From Caulobacter segnis (GTDB lineage Bacteria; Pseudomonadota; Alphaproteobacteria; Caulobacterales; Caulobacteraceae), in assembly GCF_003243465.1 (NCBI RefSeq), contig NZ_QFQZ01000018.1:3332-67331 (forward strand): a DNA stretch of 64,000 nt, written 5' to 3'. A program made the translations under genes and the position numbers. Within the stretch, counting starts at the first letter, position 1; every line of letters begins with the position of its first letter. Under the pieces are notes generated by a model, which was given only the letters and a program-made list of their open reading frames with translations, was not told the origin of the DNA and did not search any database. Positions 35,307-44,670 of this stretch are shown piece by piece.

Positions 35307-35753
35307 CTAGAAGCGCGGATTGGCCTCGCGCAGCCCCTGGTTGGCCAGGGCGTCCGCCCGTTCGTTCAGCGGATGGCCGGCGTGGCCCTTGACCCAGCGC
35401 CAGTCGACGTCATGGCGCGAGCGAGCCGCGTCTAGCCGCTTCCAGAGGTCGTCGTTCTTGACCGGGCTCTTGTCGGCGGTCTTCCAGCCGCGGGCCTTCC
35501 AGCCCCGGATCCATTCCTGGATGCCCTTCATCACGTACTGGCTGTCGGTGTGGAGCTCGACGGTGCAGGGACGGTTCAGGAGTTCCAGCGCCTGGATGGC
35601 GGCCATCAGCTCCATGCGGTTGTTGGTGGTCCCCGCCTCGCCGCCGCAGATTTCCTTTTTCTTGTCGCCGTAGAACAGGATGGCGCCCCAGCCGCCGGGG
35701 CCCGGATTCCCCTTGCAGGCGCCATCGGTATAGATCGTGACCTTGGGCGTCAT
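35307..35753 (-). CDS. rnhA: Ribonuclease HI
   Basis: A 148-residue RNase H that cuts the RNA strand of RNA-DNA hybrids. The catalytic acids are visible as D in IYTDGACKGNPGPGGWG, E in NNRMELMAAIQAL, D in ELHTDSQYVMKGI and D in NERADALA. Length is normal. Its start overlaps the thrB stop by 4 nt (ATGA), the conserved alphaproteobacterial thrB-rnhA coupling. Confidence 0.97.
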   Translation of the reverse strand: MTPKVTIYTDGACKGNPGPGGWGAILFYGDKKKEICGGEAGTTNNRMELMAAIQALELLNRPCTVELHTDSQYVMKGIQEWIRGWKARGWKTADKSPVKNDDLWKRLDAARSRHDVDWRWVKGHAGHPLNERADALANQGLREANPRF

Positions 35754-36703
35754 GCGAACAGCACGAGGCCCTCGCGGTGGACGGCCAGCTTGCGCTCGTA
35801 CTCCAGCGGGTCCTTGGGCTTGACCAGCGCGCCGGCGGGCGTCGCGCCCCAGTCGGCCAGGCGGGTCAGGAAGAAGCGCATGGCCGCGCCGCGCGCCAGG
35901 ATCGGCAGGGCTTCCTTCTCGGCGGGGCTCAGAGGCCGGCGGCGTTCATAGCCGTTCAGCAGGGCCTTGGCGGCGGTGATGTTGAAGCTGCCGTCGGCCT
36001 CGAAACACCAGGCGTTCAGCGTCACGGCCAGGTCGTAGGCGTAGGCGTCGTCGCAGGCGAAGTAGAAGTCGATCGTGGCGGCGAACTTGCCGTCCGAGTG
36101 GAAGAAGACGTTGTCGGGGAAGTAGTCGGCGTGGACGGTGCCGCTCGGCAGGTTGCGCGGCCACATCAGGGACAGCTGCGCCAGGTCCTGGTCGATTGTG
36201 GCGGAAAGGCCGGGCTTCAGGCCCTCGGCGGCCTTGCGGTGCTTGGAAAACAGCGGCGCCCAGGCGGCTTGGCCCAGATCGTTGGCGCGACGGGCCGGAT
36301 AGCCCTCGCCGGCCAGGTGCAGCCAGGCCAGACCTTCGCCGGCCTCGCGGCAGTGGGCGGCGGTCGGCTTGCGCGCCGAGAGGCCGGGCATGAACTCGAC
36401 GATCGCGGCCGGCTTGCCGCGCAGGCTCGACAGCGTCCGGCCCTGGCGGTCGGGGATCGGCCGCGCGCTCGGATAGTTCTTGTCGGCCAGCCAGGTCAGC
36501 AGATTCAGGAAATAGGGCAGGTCCTCGGCCTTCACCCGACGCTCGTAGACGGTCAGGATGTAGCGACCCTTCTCCGTCTCCAGCAGGAAGTTGGAGTTCT
36601 CCACGCCCTCGGCGATGCCCTTGAACGCCAGCGGCGCGCCAAGGTCGTAGCCCTCGAGGAAGGCGGCGAGTTCGTCGTCGGTGATGTCGGTATAGACGGC
36701 CAT
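35750..36703 (-). CDS. thrB: Homoserine kinase (ThrB, choline-kinase-like type)
   Basis: A 317-residue kinase phosphorylating homoserine, giving the substrate for threonine synthase (1485-2882). It is the APH-fold type common in alphaproteobacteria: FKGIAEGVENSNFLLET with the catalytic GTVHADYFPDNVFF loop, followed by TIDFYFACDDAYAYDLAV. It starts MAVYTDITDDELAAFL. It is coupled to rnhA and belongs with ispH, from which it is separated here by about 1.5 kb. Confidence 0.95.
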   Translation of the reverse strand: MAVYTDITDDELAAFLEGYDLGAPLAFKGIAEGVENSNFLLETEKGRYILTVYERRVKAEDLPYFLNLLTWLADKNYPSARPIPDRQGRTLSSLRGKPAAIVEFMPGLSARKPTAAHCREAGEGLAWLHLAGEGYPARRANDLGQAAWAPLFSKHRKAAEGLKPGLSATIDQDLAQLSLMWPRNLPSGTVHADYFPDNVFFHSDGKFAATIDFYFACDDAYAYDLAVTLNAWCFEADGSFNITAAKALLNGYERRRPLSPAEKEALPILARGAAMRFFLTRLADWGATPAGALVKPKDPLEYERKLAVHREGLVLFA

Positions 36704-36799
36704 GACGGGGGGATGCGGGAGCCGGCGCTGGCGGTCAAGGGGGGCGATCCTGTCCCCGATCTCGCGGTCATGCTATATTTGCGGAGAAGGAGCCGCGAG

Positions 36800-37024
36800 A
36801 TGATCGTTCTGAAGGTCGAGAAACAAGGCGACGATGTCGTGCTCGTGCCAAACGACGAGGCCCTTGCTTTGCTCGCGGCCGAGCCCGGCGATATCTTCGT
36901 CGTCTCCGAGACCGAAGGCGATCGGCTCGTGATTTCGAAGCAGCGCAGCCTGGAGGAACGGTTCGAGCGCGGTCGAGCCTTCCTCGGGCGATATCGCAAG
37001 ACGTTCGAAGACCTCGCAAAATAG
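36800..37024 (+). CDS. AbrB/MazE-like antitoxin
   Basis: A 74-residue protein that starts MIVLKVEKQGDDVVLVPNDEAL and continues EPGDIFVVSETEGDRLVISKQ, the swapped-hairpin AbrB/SpoVT DNA-binding fold. The C-terminal helix (FERGRAFLGRYRKTFEDLAK) would bind the toxin. AAGGAG lies upstream of the ATG. A Doc-type toxin gene follows 3 nt downstream, so this is the antitoxin of a type II module. It is divergent from thrB. Confidence 0.88.
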   Translation: MIVLKVEKQGDDVVLVPNDEALALLAAEPGDIFVVSETEGDRLVISKQRSLEERFERGRAFLGRYRKTFEDLAK

Positions 37025-37027
37025 GCG

Positions 37028-37411
37028 ATGATCGAACCGGTTTGGATGGATGAGGAGCTTCTTCTGAGGCTTCACGACGAGGTTCTGCGCGAGACCGGCG
37101 GCGCGCCCGGAGTGCGTGACCTCAATCTCCTGCGTTCGGCTTTAGCCCGTCCGCTCAATCGTTATGTCTACGAGCGCGTAGCGGATCTCGTTGAGCTCGC
37201 CGCGAGCTATGCTGTCGCGATCTCCGGCAATCATCCTTTTATCGACGGTAACAAGCGGGCGGCGTTCATGGCGCTCGGTCTTTTCCTCGATGACAATGGC
37301 CTGGAGTTGATTGCCGAAGGAGACGACGCGACCCAGACCATGTTGGCCGTCGCCGCCGGGGAGCTCGACATTCCCGCCTTGACCGAGTGGCTGCGAACCC
37401 GCGTCGTTTAG
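37028..37411 (+). CDS. doc: Doc-family toxin (Fic-type kinase)
   Basis: A 127-residue death-on-curing protein. The motif HPFIDGNKRAAF (near residues 73-84) is the Doc version of the Fic active site. Doc toxins phosphorylate EF-Tu and stop translation. It begins 3 nt after the AbrB-like antitoxin, the common order. Doc is usually paired with the Phd fold; an AbrB-type partner is a known variant. Codon use here is less GC-biased than the neighbours (for example tta, att and tct codons), consistent with transfer. Confidence 0.93.
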   Translation: MIEPVWMDEELLLRLHDEVLRETGGAPGVRDLNLLRSALARPLNRYVYERVADLVELAASYAVAISGNHPFIDGNKRAAFMALGLFLDDNGLELIAEGDDATQTMLAVAAGELDIPALTEWLRTRVV

Positions 37412-37656
37412 GGCGTTGGCGGCGGAGGCGGATCACAAGGTGATGATCTTGTGGGACGTCTCAGCTCGCGACAAGGCGGCGACCGATCGTCCTTCGGGGC
37501 GAGAGCCATCCTTACATCTCACGGCGAGGCGATCCTTGACTGACCTGATCAGCCCTGCACGCTGCAGCCTCCAAGAGATTTAAGGATCGCACCGACCTGG
37601 CGACGTCGGCTTTTGAACCGTTGCCGGTCTAGGTTTTAGCCATCACAACTAAGGCC

Positions 37657-38175
37657 ATGCGTCCTCTTCGTCTGCCTCTCCTGATCGTCCTGACTGTGAC
37701 GGCTAGCCAAGCGGCTTCTGAGCCACTGGAGCGGCCAACTGTGGAGACGACCATCCGAGTTGAGCGCGAACAGGGCGGGTCATGTTCGGAGATACGCGTG
37801 GGCAAGCCGGGCGGGGCTCCGACGCTGATCATGACCGACATATGCCACGGTTGGAGCACCACGACGTGTGCCGATAAGTTGTTTTTCCGGGGCGTGGGGG
37901 TGACCGAGGATCAGGGGCAGGTGTTTTTCACCGAGGAAAGCCGCGCTGTCGATGCGGTGCGGCTGGTGGACCAAAGCATTCGGACGCGCTGGCCGCGCCA
38001 TGAACACTTGAACCTCACTTTCGGCGCGCCACGATGCGAAGGCGCGGCGCTCGTGCTGCCGCTTTCCGGCTCGCACATGCGGGCGAACGCCGACGGACCG
38101 GCGAGCGGCTTCACGGGAGAAATTCGGATGAGGAGCGCGCGGGACCTGCGGGTGACGGTTCGGCCGAAGCGATAG
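37657..38175 (+). CDS. Hypothetical exported protein
   Basis: A 172-residue protein with a signal peptide (MRPLRLPLLIVLTVTASQAASEP, cleavage about residue 20). The mature part holds four cysteines (in SCSEI, DICHG, TTCAD and PRCEG), which could form two disulphides. I recognise no family. Base use is less GC-rich than the core genes. It follows the Doc module after 245 bp of sequence in which I see no gene or clear signal, and is convergent with ispH. Confidence 0.65.
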   Translation: MRPLRLPLLIVLTVTASQAASEPLERPTVETTIRVEREQGGSCSEIRVGKPGGAPTLIMTDICHGWSTTTCADKLFFRGVGVTEDQGQVFFTEESRAVDAVRLVDQSIRTRWPRHEHLNLTFGAPRCEGAALVLPLSGSHMRANADGPASGFTGEIRMRSARDLRVTVRPKR

Positions 38176-38195
38176 GCACAGTTTCGCTGACCGCC

Positions 38196-39155
38196 CTAAG
38201 CCGTCAGCAGCCGCGGCAGCTTAAACGTGATCGTCTCCCGCGCCTCGACCAGTTCCTCGACCGTCGTGTCGAACCGCGCGGCGATGGCGTCGATGACTCC
38301 CTGCACCAGGTCTTCTGGGGCAGACGCCCCAGCGGTCAGGCCCACGCGCGAAACGCCCTCGAACCAGGCCCAGTCGACCCCCGAGGCGTCGTCGATCAGG
38401 TGCGCCTCGCGGGCGCCGGCCTTCAGGCCCACTTCCTTCAGGCGCACCGAATTCGACGAGTTCTTCGAGCCGACCACCAGCACGAGCTCGGCCTGCTCGG
38501 CCAGGCGACGCACCGCGTCCTGGCGGTTGGTGGTGGCGTAGCAGATGTCTTCCTTGTGCGGGGCGGCGATGCCGGGGAAGCGCTCGCGCAGCAGGGCGAT
38601 CATGTCGGCGGTGTCGTCGACCGACAGGGTGGTCTGGGTCAGGAAGGCCACGTTGCCGGCGTCCTTGGGCTCCCAGGCGGCGGCGTCGTTGATGTCCTCG
38701 ATCAGGGTGACCGCGCCGTCCGGAAGCTGGCCCATGGTGCCGATCACCTCGGGGTGGCCGGCGTGGCCGATCAGCACGATCTCGCGGCCGGCGTCGTAGT
38801 GCTTCTGGGCCTCGACATGGACCTTGGAGACCAGCGGGCAGGTGGCGTCGAGATAGATCATCTCGCGCGCCTTGGCCTCGGCCGGCACCGACTTGGGCAC
38901 GCCGTGGGCCGAGAACACCACCGGGCGGTCGTCGGGCGCCTCGGACAGCTCCTCGATGAACACCGCGCCCAAGGCCTTCAGGCGGTCCACGACGTGACGG
39001 TTGTGGACGATCTCGTGGCGGACATAGACCGGGGCGCCGAACTTCTCGACGGCGCGTTCGACGATCTGGATGGCGCGATCCACGCCGGCGCAGAAGCCGC
39101 GCGGGCTGGCCAGCAGCAGCGAGATCGGGCGACGGATCGGGGTCTGGGCGTTCAT
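38196..39155 (-). CDS. ispH: 4-hydroxy-3-methylbut-2-enyl diphosphate reductase
   Basis: A 319-residue [4Fe-4S] enzyme performing the last step of the MEP isoprenoid pathway. The three cluster cysteines are in RGFCAGVDRAI (C22), DATCPLVSKVH and EDICYATTNRQ. Other family segments are EIVHNRHVVD, FSAHGVPKSV and GSKNSSNSVRLKEV. Length is standard. In alphaproteobacteria ispH commonly precedes thrB and rnhA; here a toxin-antitoxin block intervenes. Confidence 0.97.
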   Translation of the reverse strand: MNAQTPIRRPISLLLASPRGFCAGVDRAIQIVERAVEKFGAPVYVRHEIVHNRHVVDRLKALGAVFIEELSEAPDDRPVVFSAHGVPKSVPAEAKAREMIYLDATCPLVSKVHVEAQKHYDAGREIVLIGHAGHPEVIGTMGQLPDGAVTLIEDINDAAAWEPKDAGNVAFLTQTTLSVDDTADMIALLRERFPGIAAPHKEDICYATTNRQDAVRRLAEQAELVLVVGSKNSSNSVRLKEVGLKAGAREAHLIDDASGVDWAWFEGVSRVGLTAGASAPEDLVQGVIDAIAARFDTTVEELVEARETITFKLPRLLTA

Positions 39156-39297
39156 GGGCCGGAACCTAGTCTCTCGCCGCGGCCGGCGCCAGGAGTCTGC
39201 GTCGTTGCGACGTCACGCATATGCCTTTATCAGGCTGCATGACGCCGAAGGGGCCTGTGGCCTCGCTTGGCTCTCGTTTCTTTTCACCGGACGTTTC

Positions 39298-39987
39298 ATG
39301 CGCCGCACTTTCACGCTCGCCCTCAGCGCCCTGATGGCCGTCTCGATCGCCGCGACCACGGCGACGGCCGCTTACGCCCAGCGCGGTCCCGGCGGCGACC
39401 AGGGCGGCGGTGACGACGACGGCGCCAAGAAGAAGAAGCGCGACGAGGAATGGAACCAGCCGAAGGCGCCGCTGCCGCAGCTGCGCAACGCCGGTCCCTG
39501 CCCGTTCGTGAAGGTGCTGTACGACGCCAGCCGCTATGTCGAGTTCAAGGACGGCAAGGAGTCGGCCGCTCAGGCGGGCTTCACCGGCGAGATCCAGAGC
39601 CTGGCCTCGGGCTGCGCCTACAAGGGCGACGAGCCGATCAGGATCCGCCTCGAGGCGCTGTTCCAGCTGGGCAAGGGCCCGCAGGCGCAGGGCGACAAGC
39701 ACGTCTACCGCTACTGGGTCGCCGTGACCGAGCGGAACCAGGCCGTGATCGCCAAGGACTATTTCGACCTGCCCGTGACCTTCGCGCCCGGCCAGGACCG
39801 CGCCTATGCGCGCGAGACGATCGAGCAGATCACCATTCCGCGCGCTGACGGCAAGGTCAGCGGCAGCAACTTCGAGGTCCTGATCGGCTTCGACGTGACG
39901 CCGGAAATGGCGGCCTTCAACCGTGACGGCAAGCGCTTCCGCATCCAGGCCGGTCAGGTTCAACCAGGGACTTCCACCAAGCAATGA
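39298..39987 (+). CDS. Hypothetical exported protein upstream of argS
   Basis: A 229-residue protein with a signal peptide (MRRTFTLALSALMAVSIAATTATAAYA, cleavage around residue 27). A low-complexity stretch with Gly, Asp and Lys follows (GGDQGGGDDDGAKKKKRDEEW). A beta-rich domain comes next (FVKVLYDASRYVEFKDGK, with PIRIRLEALFQLGKGP). The stop overlaps the argS start by 4 nt, giving coupling with a housekeeping gene. I do not recognise the family. The start at 39298 excludes a stretch that overlaps ispH. Confidence 0.8.
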   Translation: MRRTFTLALSALMAVSIAATTATAAYAQRGPGGDQGGGDDDGAKKKKRDEEWNQPKAPLPQLRNAGPCPFVKVLYDASRYVEFKDGKESAAQAGFTGEIQSLASGCAYKGDEPIRIRLEALFQLGKGPQAQGDKHVYRYWVAVTERNQAVIAKDYFDLPVTFAPGQDRAYARETIEQITIPRADGKVSGSNFEVLIGFDVTPEMAAFNRDGKRFRIQAGQVQPGTSTKQ

Positions 39988-41786
39988 ACGATTTGAAGCG
40001 GTCCTTGAGCGAGGCGGCTTCGGCCGCGTTCCAGGCCGCCGGACTTCCTCCCGAATTCGGACGCGTCACCGCCTCCGACCGTCCCGACCTGGCCGATTTC
40101 CAGTGCAACGGCGCCCTCGCGGCGGCCAAGAGCGCCAAGCGCAATCCGCGCGAGATCGCTGCGCAGGTGGTCGAGATCCTGAAGGATGATCCGCGCCTAA
40201 CCTCGGTCGAGATCGCCGGCGCCGGCTTTATCAACCTGCGGGTCAGCGACGAGGCCCTGTCGGCCCGCGCCCGCGAGATCGCCGCCGACACGCGGACCGG
40301 CGCCCAGGTGCTGGATGCCCCGCGCCGCGTGCTGATCGACTATGCCGGTCCCAATGTCGCCAAGCCGATGCACGTGGGCCACCTGCGCGCCTCGATCATT
40401 GGCGAGTCGATCAAGCGCCTTTACCGCTTCCGCGGCGACGAGGTGCTGGGCGACGCCCACTTCGGCGACTGGGGCTTCCAGATGGGCCTGCTGATCAGCG
40501 CCATCCTCGACGAAGACGCCACGATCGCCGCCCTGGTCGAGAAGCTGCCCGAGACCGCCGAAGGCGCCGATCCGGCCGACGTCGCGGCGCTGAACGCCTT
40601 GCTCGACGCCCGCATCGGCTTGACCGATCTCGACCGCATCTATCCGGCCGCCTCGCTGCGCCAGAAGGAAGACGCCGCGTTCAAGGAGCGCGCCCGCAAG
40701 GCCACCGCCGAACTGCAGAACGGCCGCTATGGCTATCGCGCGCTGTGGAGCCACTTCGTCAAGGTCAGCCGGGTGGCCCTGGAGCGCGAGTTCCACGCCC
40801 TGGGCGTGGACTTCGACCTCTGGAAGGGCGAGAGCGACGCCAACGACCTGATCGGGCCGATGGTCGAGCAGCTGGAGGCCAAGGGCTTGCTGGTCGAGGA
40901 CCAGGGCGCCCGCATCGTCCGCGTCGCCCGCGAGGATGACAAGCAGGACGTGCCGCCGCTGCTGGTGGTCTCCTCGGAGGGCTCGGCCATGTACGGCACG
41001 ACGGATCTGGCCACGATCGTGGATCGCCGCCAGTCGTTCGACCCGCACCTAATCCTCTACTGCGTCGACCAGCGCCAAGCTCTGCACTTCGAGACGGTGT
41101 TCCGCGCCGCCTATCTGGCCGGCTACGCCGAGGAGGGCTCGCTGGAGCACATCGGCTTCGGCACCATGAACGGGACGGACGGCAAGCCGTTCAAGACGCG
41201 CGCCGGCGGCGTCCTGAAGCTGCACGACCTGATCGAGATGGCCCGCGAAAAGGCGCGTGAACGCCTGCGCGAAGCCGGCCTCGGCGCCGAGCTCTCGGAA
41301 GAGCAGTTCGAGGACACGGCCCACAAGGTCGGCGTCGCGGCTCTGAAGTTCGCCGACCTGCAGAACTTCCGCGGCACCTCCTACGTCTTCGACCTGGATC
41401 GCTTCACGAGCTTCGAGGGCAAGACCGGCCCGTACCTGCTGTACCAGTCGGTGCGCATCAAGAGCGTGCTGCGCAAGGCGGCCGAGGCGGGCGCTCGCGC
41501 GGGCGAGATCGTCATCGGCGAACAGGCCGAGCGGGACCTGGCCATGCTGCTGGACGCCTTCGAGGGCGCGCTGCAGGAGGCCTACGACAAGAAGGCCCCC
41601 AACTTCGTCGCCGAGCACGCCTACAAGCTGGCCCAGTCGTTCTCGAAATTCTACGCGGCCTGCCCGATCATGAGCGCCGACAGCGACGCCCTGCGGGCCT
41701 CGCGCCTCGCCTTGGCGGAAACGACCCTGCGTCAGCTGGAGTTGGCGCTGGAGCTCCTCGGCATCGAAGCGCCGGAAAGGATGTAA
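39984..41786 (+). CDS. argS: Arginyl-tRNA synthetase
   Basis: A 600-residue class I synthetase. The HIGH signature is seen as GPNVAKPMHVGHLRASIIGE, preceded by an N-terminal additional domain with GAGFINLRVSDEAL. Later blocks are GTMNGTDGKPFKTRAGG (in place of KMSK), FDLDRFTSFEGKTGPYLLYQSVRI and the C-terminal helical anticodon-binding domain ending in ALELLGIEAPERM. Length and domains are normal. Confidence 0.97.
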   Translation: MNDLKRSLSEAASAAFQAAGLPPEFGRVTASDRPDLADFQCNGALAAAKSAKRNPREIAAQVVEILKDDPRLTSVEIAGAGFINLRVSDEALSARAREIAADTRTGAQVLDAPRRVLIDYAGPNVAKPMHVGHLRASIIGESIKRLYRFRGDEVLGDAHFGDWGFQMGLLISAILDEDATIAALVEKLPETAEGADPADVAALNALLDARIGLTDLDRIYPAASLRQKEDAAFKERARKATAELQNGRYGYRALWSHFVKVSRVALEREFHALGVDFDLWKGESDANDLIGPMVEQLEAKGLLVEDQGARIVRVAREDDKQDVPPLLVVSSEGSAMYGTTDLATIVDRRQSFDPHLILYCVDQRQALHFETVFRAAYLAGYAEEGSLEHIGFGTMNGTDGKPFKTRAGGVLKLHDLIEMAREKARERLREAGLGAELSEEQFEDTAHKVGVAALKFADLQNFRGTSYVFDLDRFTSFEGKTGPYLLYQSVRIKSVLRKAAEAGARAGEIVIGEQAERDLAMLLDAFEGALQEAYDKKAPNFVAEHAYKLAQSFSKFYAACPIMSADSDALRASRLALAETTLRQLELALELLGIEAPERM

Positions 41787-41888
41787 GGCCGCCGCTCCAT
41801 CGGCGCCGCAGGCTCCCGTCCCTCTTGTGGATTGCTTTCCCTGAAGCGGGGTTCGACAGTCTGCGGCGAGTCGAGGGGACGAGGGGCC

Positions 41889-44390
41889 ATGGGGAAGAAT
41901 TCGATCGCGTTATTGATGGCGAGCGCCTGCGTGGGCGCGCTCGCGGGGCCTGCCCTGGCGGCCGACCCGGCGCCGGCCAAGCCGGTCGACAAGTTCGCCG
42001 AGGCGACCGCGGGCCTGGAGCGCAAGGAGGGCCTCGCGCCGGTCTTCGTCGACCGCAAGCGCGCGCGGGTGATGATGCTGCTGCCCAAGCCGGGTCCGGA
42101 CGGGATCTCGGGCCGCTACATCTACCAGACCTATCTGCGGGCGGGCCTGGGCTCCAACCCCACGGGGCTCGACCGCTCGGCGCCGGGCGAGACCCAGATC
42201 ATCGCCTTCCGCCGGGTCGGCGGTAAGGTCCTGGCCCAGTTCGAGAACTGGGGCTTCTCGGCGGCGCGGGGCTCGCTCGACGAGCGGAAGGCGGTGGCCG
42301 AGTCGTTCCCGATCTCCACGGTGTGGTCCGGCGACGTGGCGGCCGAGGCGGCCGACGGCGGCCTGCTGGTCGACGTGACGAGCTTCCTGGTGCGCGACGC
42401 CCAGGGCGTGGCCAAGACGCTGAAACGCACTCGCCAGGGCGACTTCCGGCTGAGCGAGGGCCTGTCCTACGCCGACGCCGGGGCGGTGAACGTCTTCCCG
42501 ACCAATATCGAGCTGGAGGCGGTCGAGACCTTCGTCGGCGACGAGCCGGGCTCGGAGGTGCGCGGCATCGTTCCCGATCCGCGCAACGTCACCCTGGCTC
42601 TGCACCACTCGTTCGTGGCCCTGCCAGCGCCGGGCTTCGTTCCGCGCCAGAACGATCCGCGCGTGGGCGTGATCGACCACGTGGTGGCCGACTACTCGGC
42701 GCCGCTGGGCGAGCCGCTCGTCTATCGGCTGGCCCATCGCTTCCGCCTGGAGAAGACCGACCCCACCGCCGCCCGCTCGCCGGTCAAGAAGCCGATCGTC
42801 TTCTATGTCGACCGCGCCGCGCCCGAACCGGTGCGCTCGGCCCTGATCGAAGGCGGCCGCTGGTGGAACCAGGCCTTCGAGGCCGCCGGCTTCATCGACG
42901 CCTTCAAGGTGGAGGTGCTGCCCGAGGGGGTGAGCCCGCTGGACGCCCGCTACAGCGTCGTCAACTGGGTCCATCGCCAGACGCGAGGCTGGTCCTACGG
43001 CCACTCGGTGGTCGATCCGCGCACCGGCGAGATCATCAAGGGCGACGTGCTGCTGGGCTCGCAGCGCGTGCGCCAGGACCGCCTGATCTTCGAGGGGCTG
43101 GAGGGCGCCGAAAAGACGGGCAAGGGCGGACCCAACGACCCCATCGAGATTTCCCTGGCCCGCCTGCGTCAGCTGGCCCCGCACGAGATCGGCCACTCGA
43201 TCGGGCTGCAGCACAACTTCGCGGCCAGCACCCAGGGCCGCGCCTCGGTGATGGACTATCCCGCGCCGAAGATCGCCATCAAGGACGGCCAGCTCGACTT
43301 CTCCGACGCCTATGCGCGGGGGATCGGCGCCTGGGACAAGTTCGCGATCGAGTGGCTGTATAGCCCCGCGCCTTCGGGCGCCGACGAAAAGGCCTGGCTG
43401 AAGGCCAAGGCCGACAAGAGCCAGGCCGACGGCCTGCGCTACGTCTCCGACGAGGACGCGCGCGGCGCCGACACCGCCCATCCGCTGGGCGCGGTCTGGG
43501 ACAACGGCGCCGATCCGGTCGCCGAGCTCTCGCACCTGATGGCGGTGCGCAAGATCGCCCTCGATCGCTTCGGCCTGCGCAACCTGCCCAAGGGCGCGTC
43601 GGTGGCGGACCTGCGGCGGGTGATCGCGCCGATCTACATCTTCCATCGCTACCAGGTGGACGCGACGGCCAAGCTGGTGGGCGGGGTCGACTTCACCTAC
43701 GCCGCCGAGGGCGACGGCCGCGAAGCGTCCAAGCCCGTGCCCGCCGGCCGCCAGGCCGCCGCGATCGACGCCCTGCTCAAGACCCTGGACCCGGCCGCGC
43801 TGGATCTCTCGGACAAGACCCTCGACCTCCTGACGGTCGGCCAATCGCAATCGACCGACCACGCCTACGAGATCGAGACCTTCGGCGACGGTCCGGTGTT
43901 CGACCTGCCGGCGGCGTCAGAGGTGGCGGCCGACCTGGTCTGGGGCGCCCTGTTCGCCCCGGCGCGCCTGAACCGCCTCGTCGAGGCCAAGCGCCGCGAT
44001 CCGGCCCAGCCGGGGCTGGAGGGGTTGCTGGATCGCGCCTTCGCCGCCGTGGCCTTCGACGGCAAGGCCTCGGGCCGCGAGGCCGAGCTGGCGCGCCGCG
44101 TTCGCCAGCGCATGGTGGTCAATCTGGGCCAGAGCCTTGGCGACAAGACCCTGGCCTCCACCGCCGGGGCCCTGATCCGGGCGCGCCTGGAAGAGTGGGG
44201 CGAGGGGCTGAAGCTTCCCGCCACCGCCTCGGCGGCCGACCGCGCCCAGGCGCGCAGGCTGGCCGAGATCGTCGACGACGACAGCGGCGAGGCCCTGGCG
44301 GCTCTGGTCGAGGGCGGCAAGGGGCGGGTGGCGATCCCGCCGGGTCCGCCGATCGGCGAGGACGACTGGTTCGGGGACCTGCTGCCTTAA
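41889..44390 (+). CDS. Zinc-dependent metalloprotease, DUF5117/DUF4953 type
   Basis: An 833-residue exported protease with a signal peptide (MGKNSIALLMASACVGALAGPALAADP). The active-site motif HEIGHSIGLQHNF (HExxHxxGxxH) lies about halfway, typical of the metzincin-like DUF4953 domain. Upstream is the DUF5117 region (VDVTSFLVRDAQGV) and downstream a long C-terminal half. Family members are large outer-membrane or secreted zinc proteases of unknown substrate. The start at 41889 excludes a leading open stretch without a signal peptide. Confidence 0.9.
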   Translation: MGKNSIALLMASACVGALAGPALAADPAPAKPVDKFAEATAGLERKEGLAPVFVDRKRARVMMLLPKPGPDGISGRYIYQTYLRAGLGSNPTGLDRSAPGETQIIAFRRVGGKVLAQFENWGFSAARGSLDERKAVAESFPISTVWSGDVAAEAADGGLLVDVTSFLVRDAQGVAKTLKRTRQGDFRLSEGLSYADAGAVNVFPTNIELEAVETFVGDEPGSEVRGIVPDPRNVTLALHHSFVALPAPGFVPRQNDPRVGVIDHVVADYSAPLGEPLVYRLAHRFRLEKTDPTAARSPVKKPIVFYVDRAAPEPVRSALIEGGRWWNQAFEAAGFIDAFKVEVLPEGVSPLDARYSVVNWVHRQTRGWSYGHSVVDPRTGEIIKGDVLLGSQRVRQDRLIFEGLEGAEKTGKGGPNDPIEISLARLRQLAPHEIGHSIGLQHNFAASTQGRASVMDYPAPKIAIKDGQLDFSDAYARGIGAWDKFAIEWLYSPAPSGADEKAWLKAKADKSQADGLRYVSDEDARGADTAHPLGAVWDNGADPVAELSHLMAVRKIALDRFGLRNLPKGASVADLRRVIAPIYIFHRYQVDATAKLVGGVDFTYAAEGDGREASKPVPAGRQAAAIDALLKTLDPAALDLSDKTLDLLTVGQSQSTDHAYEIETFGDGPVFDLPAASEVAADLVWGALFAPARLNRLVEAKRRDPAQPGLEGLLDRAFAAVAFDGKASGREAELARRVRQRMVVNLGQSLGDKTLASTAGALIRARLEEWGEGLKLPATASAADRAQARRLAEIVDDDSGEALAALVEGGKGRVAIPPGPPIGEDDWFGDLLP

Positions 44391-44479
44391 GCGCCACGGG
44401 CGGCGAAAGGGGCGTTGAGAGGATCCCTTGGAGGTGGTCCAGCTTGACTCCCGCCGCCGCCTCCCGCATCACGCCGAGG

Positions 44480-44670
44480 ACCCCCGCGGGAGACATCGGG
44501 ATTCGCTCCCGAGGCCGAAGGCGCAACCGCCCCGGAAACGCTCAGGCAAAAGGACCGCGCGGGTTTAGGAACGCTGGAAAGAGGCCTCCCGAGGGGGCGG
44601 CTCGCCGAAGGAGCAAGGGACGCTTCGTCCCGGAATCTCTCAGGCCCAAGGGACAGCGGGGGCGCGACCA
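44480..44670 (+). ncRNA. Tandem glycine riboswitch
   Basis: Two consecutive glycine aptamers precede gcvT. The first (about 44482-44563) shows GCCGAAGGCGCAA and CTCAGGCAAAAGGACCG. The second (about 44570-44664) shows GCCGAAGGAGCAAGGG and CTCTCAGGCCCAAGGGAC. Both carry the conserved core of this class. Glycine binding turns on the glycine cleavage genes. The hairpin ACCGGCGATAGCCGGT (about 44670-44685), next to the gcvT start, may be the expression platform. Confidence 0.93.

Noticed and set aside
35777..37024. Long plus-strand frame of 415 codons over thrB
   Set aside because: Only its last 74 codons (36800-37024) are a gene, the AbrB-like antitoxin; the rest is the antisense of thrB.
37443..37583. 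46-codon frame between doc and the exported hypothetical
   Set aside because: Start without a ribosome-binding site, no resemblance and no coding signal; it may be a random frame in the less GC-rich gap.
41910..43862. Minus-strand frame of 650 codons within the metalloprotease gene
   Set aside because: It is opposite the HExxH protease gene and has no ribosome-binding site, domain or plausible composition.
44452..44458. TTGACTC before the riboswitch as a -35 element
   Set aside because: No acceptable -10 element follows at the right spacing.
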